Assembly: GCA_934365155.1 (NCBI GenBank)
Contig: CAKRMZ010000032.1
Location: 1 to 18,957 of the forward strand
Source: an uncultured Eubacteriales bacterium
GTDB lineage: Bacteria > Bacillota > Clostridia > Oscillospirales > CAG-272
Direction of reading: 5' to 3'
Length of the DNA: 18,957 nucleotides
Below are positions 1 through 6,086 of this stretch, in pieces. The translations under genes were made by a program, and so were the position numbers. The stretch's first letter is position 1. Each line of letters opens with the position of its first letter. The notes under the pieces were generated by a model that was not told the origin of the DNA, did not search any database, and saw only the letters and a list, made by a program, of their open reading frames with translations.

Positions 1-1109
1 GCTTCACAGGAATAATTCATCGGATAGGAAATTTGATTTTCCGTTTCTCCTAAAAAGCTTCCGTAATAAATAATCTGCAATGTGTTTGATTCGTAAATCG
101 AACGGATTATGACACCGTTTTCGCCCTCGGCGCTTTCTATGAGCAAACCGTTTCCAAGATAGATTGCAACATGGTGAATTTCATCCATTTGAGCGTGCGG
201 GCACGGCATGGGAAGCCCTTCGGACTCTCTCCAGTTTCGGCAACATTCCTCATCCCATTGCCAAAATACAAAATCGCCGGGCTTTAACAGCTCAAGACTG
301 TCGACGCCGTAATCAAACGAATGCAATTGTCCGCGTTGATTTAAACGCCATGCATGCCCCCAAGAAGCATTTTGAGGCAAATAATCGATTTGTCGGTCGA
401 TGCACACCTGACTGACAAAGCCTCCGCAGGAAAATCCGTTATCTTCTCCATAAAGATCATACGGACGTCCCAAATACTGGAGTGAATCATGTACAAATAA
501 GGTACGGGCATCATTTTCATAGCCGTTTTCAATGCGGTATTCAGTCATAAAATAATTATCACCGAATATATATATGATATGGCCAATCAAAATCGATTGA
601 TTTTTTACCGCTTTGCCGGTCTTGGTATCGAAATAATAAAGATGACCGTTGACCCAATTTAATCCGTACTGCATTTGTCCGCTGAGGCTGCCTCGGAAAT
701 AATAAAGGTCGCCGTTATAGGTCTGAAGACCCTTAGCTAAGGTCCCGTTTCCTTGAAAATAGTAGGTTGCTCCGCTTGAAACCGTATATATTCCGACCTT
801 TCGGATGCAAGTTTCGGGATCAAAATAGTAATATTTCCCATTAATCAGCTGAATCCCTTTCAGTGCTGTGTATTGGGTATCGTGAAAGTAATATTGATTG
901 CCCTCAACAGTTATCCAACCGGATTTCCGATTATGGGTGACTGGATCATAATAGTAGAGGTGATTATTGATTTTTGTGAGACCACTGTATGTTTCACCGG
1001 CATGTGCGACAATTCTGGAACAAGAAAGAAATATGAAAAATACGAATACAAACGCTAAGGTTACGAAGAAGAATTTTCGCGGGGAAGTCAACTTGGAAAT
1101 TGTTTGCAT
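1..1109 (-). CDS. Secreted NlpC/P60 cell-wall hydrolase with choline-binding-like repeats (3' end missing)
   Basis: The frame is open from ATG at 1109 to the left edge (369 codons, no stop). Residues 1-37 form a signal peptide: a basic start, a long Phe/Val-rich core and an AHA|GE cleavage site. Residues 40-185 hold repeated aromatic units of the choline-binding/cell-wall-binding type (NGKYYYFDPET, NGDLYYFRG, NGHLYYFDTKTG). The NlpC/P60 peptidase domain follows: nucleophile C228 in FSCGGFV, LKPGDFVFW, H313 in HHVAIYLGNG, and E325 twelve residues later. Members of this family cleave peptide stems of peptidoglycan. The Glu as third catalytic residue resembles RipA rather than the His of Spr. 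The Cys-to-His distance is longer than usual because of a Cys-rich insert near residues 286-310. The start is supported by GAAAGGA about ten bases upstream and by a promoter at 1184-1212. It is transcribed alone, away from the ACP gene behind it. Confidence 0.88.
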   Translation of the reverse strand, partial: MQTISKLTSPRKFFFVTLAFVFVFFIFLSCSRIVAHAGETYSGLTKINNHLYYYDPVTHNRKSGWITVEGNQYYFHDTQYTALKGIQLINGKYYYFDPETCIRKVGIYTVSSGATYYFQGNGTLAKGLQTYNGDLYYFRGSLSGQMQYGLNWVNGHLYYFDTKTGKAVKNQSILIGHIIYIFGDNYFMTEYRIENGYENDARTLFVHDSLQYLGRPYDLYGEDNGFSCGGFVSQVCIDRQIDYLPQNASWGHAWRLNQRGQLHSFDYGVDSLELLKPGDFVFWQWDEECCRNWRESEGLPMPCPHAQMDEIHHVAIYLGNGLLIESAEGENGVIIRSIYESNTLQIIYYGSFLGETENQISYPMNYSCE

Positions 1110-1183
1110 GGTGTAGTATCCTTTCTCTATTCATTATCGGAGACATATTGCGAGGTAAATTGATGCGTCCCTTGTGTAATGCC

Positions 1184-1212
1184 ATTATAGTAAGAGGAAA
1201 TGACTTTAACAA
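1184..1212 (-). promoter_or_regulatory. Promoter of the NlpC/P60 gene
   Basis: On the minus strand TTGTTA (1212-1207) and a perfect TATAAT (1189-1184) are separated by 17 bases. Transcription would start near 1178, giving a leader of about 68 nt before ATG 1109. Confidence 0.6.
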
Positions 1213-1245
1213 CCAAAATAAAAGAAAATTAATGTCAATTTAATT

Positions 1246-1284
1246 AAAAAAAGGCGAAAACAATCATATTTTCATGCATTCGCC
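1246..1284 (-). terminator. Rho-independent terminator, second of a tandem pair
   Basis: On the minus strand GGCGAA (1284-1279) pairs with TTCGCC (1258-1253), with an inner CAT/ATG pairing, followed directly by seven T residues (1252-1246). It lies downstream of the ACP terminator and just upstream of the NlpC/P60 promoter, so it insulates that gene from read-through. Confidence 0.6.
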
Positions 1285-1339
1285 CGATTTATGAGATTAA
1301 AACATTAAGTTTAATGGAACAAGTGAAAAAAGGAAAAGA

Positions 1340-1370
1340 CACGGCAGTATTAAAAACTGCCATGTTTTTA
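1340..1370 (-). terminator. Terminator downstream of the acyl carrier protein gene
   Basis: A 9-bp stem (CACGGCAGT 1340-1348 with ACTGCCATG 1356-1364, one non-Watson-Crick pair) has a 7-nt loop. On the minus strand it is followed by a T-rich tract (TCTTTTCCTTTTTT). The plus strand also has a T-run after the stem, so it may work in both directions. Confidence 0.7.
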
Positions 1371-1389
1371 TATCATATCCGGAAAAGGA

Positions 1390-1620
1390 TTATTGTTTCT
1401 GATTTTTCTCCAAATATGAAACGACATCTGCCACTGTGTGAAAATTATGATATTCGGTTTCGGGAATTTCGATCCCCATCGTATTTTCAAATTCCAAAAT
1501 CAAATCGGCAAGCTCTAAAGAATTTAAACCTAAGTCATGAATTAAATCCGACTCCATGGTGATTTTGGACATATCGATATCCAGTTGGTCATTCAAAATT
1601 TTTTTCAGTGTTTCTAACAT
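1390..1620 (-). CDS. acpP: Acyl carrier protein, stand-alone
   Basis: This 76-residue acidic protein is of full family length. The phosphopantetheine attachment site is the Ser in DLGLNSLEL (the usual DLGADSLD motif), followed by the recognition helix ADLILEFENTMGIEIPE and a C-terminal helix VADVVSYLEKNQKQ. The holo form carries acyl chains as thioesters for fatty acid synthesis or related acyl transfer in the cytoplasm. ATG at 1620 follows a strong GGAGGG site. No fatty-acid genes are nearby: downstream lie two terminators and a cell-wall hydrolase, upstream a divergent regulator. It could be the housekeeping AcpP or a dedicated second ACP; the sequence does not decide. Confidence 0.9.
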   Translation of the reverse strand: MLETLKKILNDQLDIDMSKITMESDLIHDLGLNSLELADLILEFENTMGIEIPETEYHNFHTVADVVSYLEKNQKQ

Positions 1621-1657
1621 AAAACCCTCCGTAAATAAAAAAAATTAAAATAAGAAA

Positions 1658-1686
1658 TGGACTTTATCAAAAAGGTATGATATAAT
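1658..1686 (+). promoter_or_regulatory. Probable promoter of the XRE regulator gene
   Basis: TGGACT (1658-1663) and a perfect TATAAT (1681-1686) are 17 bases apart. The start near 1693 implies an unusually long leader before TTG 1929, so a second closer promoter cannot be excluded. Confidence 0.45.
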
Positions 1687-1851
1687 AAACAAAAACAGGA
1701 TGTTTTACTGCTTATTTTATATATTGACAATACCGAACAGGATTCGGCTTACAGTAAATACAACCCGCTTTCAGTTTACATCATTCTGCAAAAATATCCA
1801 TCCATTTTTTGCATTTTTATATTCTACATTTTATGTTTGCGATAATAGAGT

Positions 1852-1907
1852 GAATTTGCACTGTCTCCTACGGATAGAATGGGGCTCTACCTATAGGAGA
1901 ATTTGCA
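1852..1907 (+). promoter_or_regulatory. Leader hairpin flanked by direct repeats
   Basis: TCTCCTA (1864-1870) and TAGGAGA (1894-1900) form a 7-bp stem, with a possible inner TAGA/TCTA stem. GAATTTGCA occurs at 1852-1860 and again at 1899-1907, 47 bp apart, just before the ribosome site. The arrangement would suit an operator or a translation-control structure; the function is inferred only from position. Confidence 0.35.
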
Positions 1908-1928
1908 AATAGTGAGGAGGACAGGGGT

Positions 1929-2531
1929 TTGAAAGATATAAAAAAGACCATCGGGCAGCAGATTACTGCTTTACGCACTGCGAATAAAATGACACAGGCA
2001 GAGCTTGCGGAGCAATTAAATTATTCTGATAAATCCATATCCAAATGGGAACGCGGAGAATCCATACCGGATATTTCGGTTTTAAAAAAAATTGCCGATA
2101 TATTTTCGGTAAGTGTAGATTATCTGACAAAAGAGCCTCAAGAGGATACCAATCCGATTGTTGAGCCGACGATTCCCAAGAAAGGAATCTCCAATCGCTC
2201 CAAAGCGATTATTACGGCGCTCAGCACGCTGGGCGTTTTGTTTATTGCCGCATTTATCTGTATGATGCTGAAAGCATTTGAGATTGTTCATGCAGAGCTT
2301 TCTTTTGTATATGCAATTCCCGCATGCTTGATTGTATTGCTGATATTCAATTCGCTTTGGGGAAAAAGGGCGCTCAATTTTGTTATTATTTCCTTACTTA
2401 TTTGGAGCATTATCAGCATTTTATATGTAGTTTTGATTCGCTATAAAATATGGATGCTTTTTATTATCGGCGGTTTCGGACAGGTTGCTGTATTGCTGTC
2501 GATCGGTTTCTTTAAAAAAAGCAAACCGTAA
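1929..2531 (+). CDS. XRE-family regulator with four C-terminal membrane spans
   Basis: The 200-residue protein starts at TTG 1929, eight bases after GGAGG (1916-1920). Residues 7-67 form a Cro/C1-type helix-turn-helix (MTQAELAEQLNYSDKSISKW, then ERGESIPD and IADIFSVSVDYL). A linker of about 25 residues leads to four hydrophobic segments near 93-115, 124-144, 150-170 and 174-195, and a basic tail KKSKP. The DNA-binding domain therefore probably sits on the cytoplasmic face of the membrane. Such proteins are common in Bacillota; targets are usually unknown. It stands alone, with a divergent ACP gene upstream and a shared terminator downstream. The structured leader suggests autoregulation (inference). 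Confidence 0.85.
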   Translation: MKDIKKTIGQQITALRTANKMTQAELAEQLNYSDKSISKWERGESIPDISVLKKIADIFSVSVDYLTKEPQEDTNPIVEPTIPKKGISNRSKAIITALSTLGVLFIAAFICMMLKAFEIVHAELSFVYAIPACLIVLLIFNSLWGKRALNFVIISLLIWSIISILYVVLIRYKIWMLFIIGGFGQVAVLLSIGFFKKSKP

Positions 2532-2571
2532 ATTCTCATACCGGATTTTTAAATTCGTAAAAATCAAATAA

Positions 2572-2602
2572 ACAAAGGCAGCTTTTTGGAAGCTGCCTTT
2601 GT
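2572..2602. terminator. Bidirectional terminator between convergent genes
   Basis: A perfect 13-bp stem (2572-2584 with 2590-2602; core AAAGGCAGCTT) has a 5-nt loop. T-rich sequence follows on both strands. It serves the XRE gene (plus) and the M29 aminopeptidase gene (minus). Confidence 0.85.
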
Positions 2603-2632
2603 CTTGTATTATTTTGAAAAAACGGTCGTTTT

Positions 2633-3856
2633 TTAAAATGCCCAGTTGCCGTTTTTGAAAATAGGAACGCATTTTCCGTCACGGGTATGCGCCGATATGT
2701 TCAGGGTAGCGGTACCGATCATAAAATCTTCATGAATAAGGGAAGAGTTAATTCCTTTTTCGCGGCATTCCTGTAAGGTGTATTTATCATAATTTTTAAT
2801 ACAGTTGGCAAAGCCTTCACCCAGCGCTAAATGGCAGGCTGCGTTTTCATCAAACAAGGTATTGTAAAAAAGCAGATTGCTTTCGCGAATCGGTGAATTA
2901 TACGGCACCAATGCGCATTCGCCGAGATATGAGGCACCCTCGTCCATCGTGATCATCCGTTGCAGCAACTCTTCATTCTTTTCTGCTTGAACTTGGACGG
3001 CTTTTCCGTTTTCAAACCGGATTGAAAAATTTTCAATTAATTCGCCGTTATAAGACAGAGGACGACTGGAATATACAATTCCGTCTGCCTTTCCCCTCAT
3101 CGGGGTAATGAAAATTTCTTCACTGGGAATATTCGGATTGAAAAATTCTCCGCTCAGCGTATATTCTCCGCCTCCCATAAATAAAGCATCCGGAATCATG
3201 CCTATTTGGAGATGCGTGCCGTTGGGATCATTATATTCAAGACTTTCGATTTGGAGCGCATTCAAATAATCGCACCGATATTGAAGTTCGTCGTTATGTT
3301 TTTTCCATGCCAAAACAGGGTCATCATCCACTCTTGATGTAAAAAGAATGGCTTCCCATAACTTTTCGACCGCACTTTTTTCGTCGTCATGCGGAAACAC
3401 TTTTTTTGCCCATTTTATACCGGGTACTGCGGCAATGCACCATTTGTATCGGCTGTCCATGGCATCCCGAATCGGTTTGATTATTTTATATCTTTCTTGC
3501 AGTGCGGCGGCATATTTATTTTGATCGATTCCTTTCAGCCCATCGGGGTCTTCTGAAATTAGATACAGCATAACCGGAAGGCGATCTCTTCGATATTTTA
3601 GCCGGCAAATTTCATATTCTTCCAATCGTCCTAAAATATCTTCGCTTTTATAAGTAATATCAATTTTTGAAAAAGGCTGATGAGTCCAATCAATATTTAC
3701 CTTTTCGGCTCCGAGCTTATAGCATTCCTCCGCTACCATGCATACGAAATCCGGGCAATCAAGCTCCGCACGAATGACAACTTCGTCGCCGGCCTTTACA
3801 TTGCCCCCGACCGATGCGATTAAATGTGCATAGTTTTGAATTCTTTTCGGATCCAT
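2633..3856 (-). CDS. M29-family metallo-aminopeptidase (AmpS/PepS type)
   Basis: The 407-residue protein has the length of the family of dinuclear-metal leucyl-type aminopeptidases, which remove N-terminal residues from peptides in the cytoplasm. The conserved blocks are present: PSEEIFITP (E247), MDEGASYLGE (E313), ENAACHLALGEG (H342) and LIHEDFMIG (H375, D377). Spacings between these residues are the same as those I recall for staphylococcal AmpS ligands (E250, E316, H345, H378, D380). The position matching its Tyr352 is Phe349 here. No signal peptide is present. ATG 3856 follows AAAGGAG. It is divergent from ackA with its own promoter at 3906-3934 and ends at a shared terminator, so it is monocistronic. 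Confidence 0.9.
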   Translation of the reverse strand: MDPKRIQNYAHLIASVGGNVKAGDEVVIRAELDCPDFVCMVAEECYKLGAEKVNIDWTHQPFSKIDITYKSEDILGRLEEYEICRLKYRRDRLPVMLYLISEDPDGLKGIDQNKYAAALQERYKIIKPIRDAMDSRYKWCIAAVPGIKWAKKVFPHDDEKSAVEKLWEAILFTSRVDDDPVLAWKKHNDELQYRCDYLNALQIESLEYNDPNGTHLQIGMIPDALFMGGGEYTLSGEFFNPNIPSEEIFITPMRGKADGIVYSSRPLSYNGELIENFSIRFENGKAVQVQAEKNEELLQRMITMDEGASYLGECALVPYNSPIRESNLLFYNTLFDENAACHLALGEGFANCIKNYDKYTLQECREKGINSSLIHEDFMIGTATLNISAHTRDGKCVPIFKNGNWAF

Positions 3857-3905
3857 TTAAAATTCTCCTTTAAAACAATTGCGTTAAAGCACCTAAACTA
3901 TTTGC

Positions 3906-3934
3906 ATTATATCATATGGTCTCCGATTCTGCAA
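3906..3934 (-). promoter_or_regulatory. Promoter of the M29 aminopeptidase gene
   Basis: On the minus strand TATAAT (3911-3906) is preceded by TGA, giving an extended -10 element, and by a weak -35 TTGCAG (3934-3929) at 17 bases. The start would lie about 45 nt before ATG 3856. Confidence 0.55.
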
Positions 3935-3993
3935 CAAACAATTCAAGGCTTATCATCCGATTTTCTTAAATGATGTTTTATGTGAATTTATTA

Positions 3994-4022
3994 TTGCATA
4001 AAAAAGCTTCTTATGCTATAAT
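3994..4022 (+). promoter_or_regulatory. Promoter of ackA
   Basis: TTGCAT (3994-3999), 17 bases, then TATAAT (4017-4022) preceded by TGC (extended -10). The start near 4029 gives a leader of about 100 nt to ATG 4133. Confidence 0.75.
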
Positions 4023-4033
4023 ATGAGAAAATA

Positions 4034-4071
4034 TGCGCAAAGGAATGTTTTTAAGTTCTCTTGTTTGCGCA
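4034..4071 (+). other. Stem-loop in the ackA leader
   Basis: TGCGCAAA (4034-4041) and TTTGCGCA (4064-4071) form a perfect 8-bp stem with a 22-nt loop right at the 5' end of the predicted transcript. No T-run follows, so it is not a terminator. It may stabilise the 5' end or be a regulatory site. Confidence 0.4.
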
Positions 4072-4132
4072 AATTTGTCGCGTTTATTTATTAATATTTT
4101 ATACAATTCACAGTAAAGGATTACCAAAAAAC

Positions 4133-5338
4133 ATGAAAATTTTAGTCATTAATGCAGGAAGTTCTTCTTTGAAGTATCAGTTAATCGATATGGCAAATGA
4201 CCAGGTAATGGCCAAAGGCCTTTGTGACCGTATCGGTATTGCCGGAAGTAATTTTAAACACAAGGTTCCCGGCAAAGACGACTACAAAGCAGAGATCCCG
4301 ATGAAAAATCATGAGGAAGCGATTAAAGTTGTAATTGACACCATTACCTCAAAAGAGCACGGCGTGATAAATTCCGTCGATGAAATTAATGCTGTCGGAC
4401 ACCGCGTTCTGCACGGCGGTGAGAAATTCTCCGGTTCCGTACTTATTGATGAGCATGTTATCAAAACAATTGAAGAGTGCTGTGAATTGGGCCCGCTTCA
4501 CAATCCGCACAATCTTACCGGAATTCGTGCTTGTGAAGATCTTATGGGAAATATTCCTCAGGTTGCCGTATTTGATACCGGATTCCATCAAACAATGCCG
4601 GACTATGCATATATGTATGCGCTCCCTTACGAATACTATGAAAAATATAAAGTCAGACGTTACGGTTTCCACGGCACGTCTCACCGTTATGTCAGCCGCC
4701 GTGCTGCTGAAATGCTCGGTAAAGATCCCGCAGATTTAAAAATTGTCACCTGCCATCTCGGAAACGGCTCTTCGATTTCCGCTGTAAAGGGCGGCAAATG
4801 CTATGATACCACAATGGGAATGACTCCTCTGGAGGGTATTATGATGGGTACCCGTTGCGGATCGATCGACCCGGCTATTGTTCCGCTGTTGATGGAGAAA
4901 GAGCATCTCACCACCAAAGAAATCGATACGATTATGAACAAAAAATCCGGTATGCTCGGTGTTTCCCAGAAAACCAGCGACAACCGTGATATTCAGCTTG
5001 CGGCTGAAGCAGGCGACAAAAAGTGCCAGCTTGTTGAAAATATGTTCTGCCATCAGCTTACCAAATATGTCGGCGGTTTTGCTGCTGTTATGGGCGGCGT
5101 TGATGCTGTGGTATTCACCGGCGGAATCGGTGAAAACAATCCCAAATATCGTTCTTATGTGGCAGATAAACTCCGCTTCCTCGGCTGTGCCATTGACGAA
5201 GAAAAGAATGCAAAACGCGGCATGGAGATTGATATTTCCACCGCTGATTCAAAGGTCCGCTTCTTAGTAATTCCGACCGAGGAAGAATTAACCATTGCAA
5301 GAGATACTTATGAAATCGTAAGTGCTTTAAAGAAATAA
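4133..5338 (+). CDS. ackA: Acetate kinase
   Basis: The 401-residue protein catalyses acetyl phosphate + ADP to acetate + ATP, the last step of fermentative acetate production, in the cytoplasm. All catalytic residues known from Methanosarcina AckA occur at the same numbers: N7 in INAGSSSLKYQL, R91 in GHRVLHGG, D148 in VFDTGFHQT, H180 in GFHGTSHRYV, R241 in GTRCGSIDPA and E384 in PTEEELTIARD. The nucleotide-binding blocks CHLGNGSS and FTGGIGENN are also present. The start is ATG 4133 (AAGGA upstream; the next residues MKILVINAG match the family), not the in-frame TTG 72 bases earlier. No phosphotransacetylase gene is adjacent. It has its own extended -10 promoter. Confidence 0.97.
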   Translation: MKILVINAGSSSLKYQLIDMANDQVMAKGLCDRIGIAGSNFKHKVPGKDDYKAEIPMKNHEEAIKVVIDTITSKEHGVINSVDEINAVGHRVLHGGEKFSGSVLIDEHVIKTIEECCELGPLHNPHNLTGIRACEDLMGNIPQVAVFDTGFHQTMPDYAYMYALPYEYYEKYKVRRYGFHGTSHRYVSRRAAEMLGKDPADLKIVTCHLGNGSSISAVKGGKCYDTTMGMTPLEGIMMGTRCGSIDPAIVPLLMEKEHLTTKEIDTIMNKKSGMLGVSQKTSDNRDIQLAAEAGDKKCQLVENMFCHQLTKYVGGFAAVMGGVDAVVFTGGIGENNPKYRSYVADKLRFLGCAIDEEKNAKRGMEIDISTADSKVRFLVIPTEEELTIARDTYEIVSALKK

Positions 5339-5376
5339 TTGGTTTAATCTTTTACAATTTACAAATTACAACATTG

Positions 5377-5400
5377 CAGACGTGCTGTACAGCACGTCTG
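5377..5400. repeat. Perfect 24-bp palindrome between ackA and the cyclophilin gene
   Basis: The arm CAGACGTGCTGT (5377-5388) is followed at once by its exact complement. As RNA it makes a 10-bp stem with a GUAC tetraloop. The sequence after it (AATGTGGCTTT) has no real T-run, so it is at best a weak terminator. It lies 13 bases before the cyclophilin ribosome site and could instead be an operator or a processing/stability hairpin. Confidence 0.6.
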
Positions 5401-5430
5401 AATGTGGCTTTAAGGGAGGTTGCAAATCTC

Positions 5431-6027
5431 ATGCAAAAACGGTTACTGCCTTTTGTTCTGTTAGCAGTGTGCTTGCTTCTATTTGCATGCGGCACGAAAG
5501 TAGATAAAGATGAAAAGCAAGATGAAAAAATAGGGATTCATCATGTAGAGATTGAAATCGAAAACTACGGTACGATTGCTCTTGAATTGGATGGAGATAC
5601 CGCACCCATTACTGTTCAAAACTTTTTGGATTTGGCTAAAAGCGGATTTTACGACGGTCTTACTTTCCATCGCATTATTGACGGATTTATGATTCAGGGC
5701 GGAGATCCCGACGGAAACGGTACCGGCCGTTCCGGCAAAAACATTGTTGGTGAATTCTCGGCAAACGGCCATGAAAATTCCATATCGCATGTGCGTGGCA
5801 CAATTTCAATGGCACGCGCTACTCCCTATAATTCCGCGTCCAGTCAATTTTTTATTGTGCAAAGTGATTCCAAGTATTTAGATGGGTCTTATGCAGCATT
5901 CGGTCATGTCACCTCCGGCATTGAAATTGTCGATAAAATATGCAAAGACGTCCCAACGATTGATTCTAACGGGACAGTTACTGACAAAAATCAACCGGTT
6001 ATTGTCGCAATTCGGGTTATCGATTAA
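5431..6027 (+). CDS. Lipoprotein cyclophilin-type peptidyl-prolyl isomerase
   Basis: The 198-residue protein has a lipoprotein signal: basic MQKR, a hydrophobic core and lipobox LFAC with C20 as the lipidated residue. A charged linker leads to a cyclophilin domain (about 38-198). The active-site pattern is kept: FHRIIDGFMIQGGD (R81, F86, Q89), SSQFF (F140) and LDGSYAAFGHV. It should catalyse proline isomerisation in secreted proteins on the outer face of the membrane. ATG 5431 is chosen because AGGGAGGT lies ten bases upstream and the signal peptide starts there; an upstream in-frame start would put the palindrome inside the gene. It is followed after 59 bases by a parvulin-like gene in the same direction, probably one transcript. 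Confidence 0.93.
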   Translation: MQKRLLPFVLLAVCLLLFACGTKVDKDEKQDEKIGIHHVEIEIENYGTIALELDGDTAPITVQNFLDLAKSGFYDGLTFHRIIDGFMIQGGDPDGNGTGRSGKNIVGEFSANGHENSISHVRGTISMARATPYNSASSQFFIVQSDSKYLDGSYAAFGHVTSGIEIVDKICKDVPTIDSNGTVTDKNQPVIVAIRVID

Positions 6028-6086
6028 AAGGTTTCGAGAAAAAGTTTAAATCATTGAATAAATATTTCTATGAAAGGAATTTGCTC

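Larger units (their letters stand above)
1621..1928. other. Divergent intergenic region and regulator leader
   Basis: These 308 bases separate the ACP gene (minus) from the XRE regulator (plus). They are very AT-rich in the first half. They hold a plausible plus-strand promoter at 1658-1686, which leaves a leader of about 235 nt, and near the regulator a hairpin (1864-1900) flanked by two GAATTTGCA direct repeats. No convincing coding frame is present: the short open frame at 1700-1912 lacks a ribosome site and protein-like composition. A clear ACP promoter on the minus strand could not be chosen. Confidence 0.5.

Noticed and set aside
1724..1755. TTGACA (1724-1729) as a promoter of the XRE gene
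   Set aside because: No acceptable -10 element lies 16-18 bases downstream (GCTTAC at 17); TACAGT is 20 bases away.
3857..4132. Riboswitch in the divergent region before ackA
   Set aside because: Only one simple 8-bp stem is present; no recognisable conserved aptamer core.
4349..5300. Several open frames antisense or out of frame within ackA
   Set aside because: They are shadows of a well-conserved gene, without ribosome sites or protein-like features.
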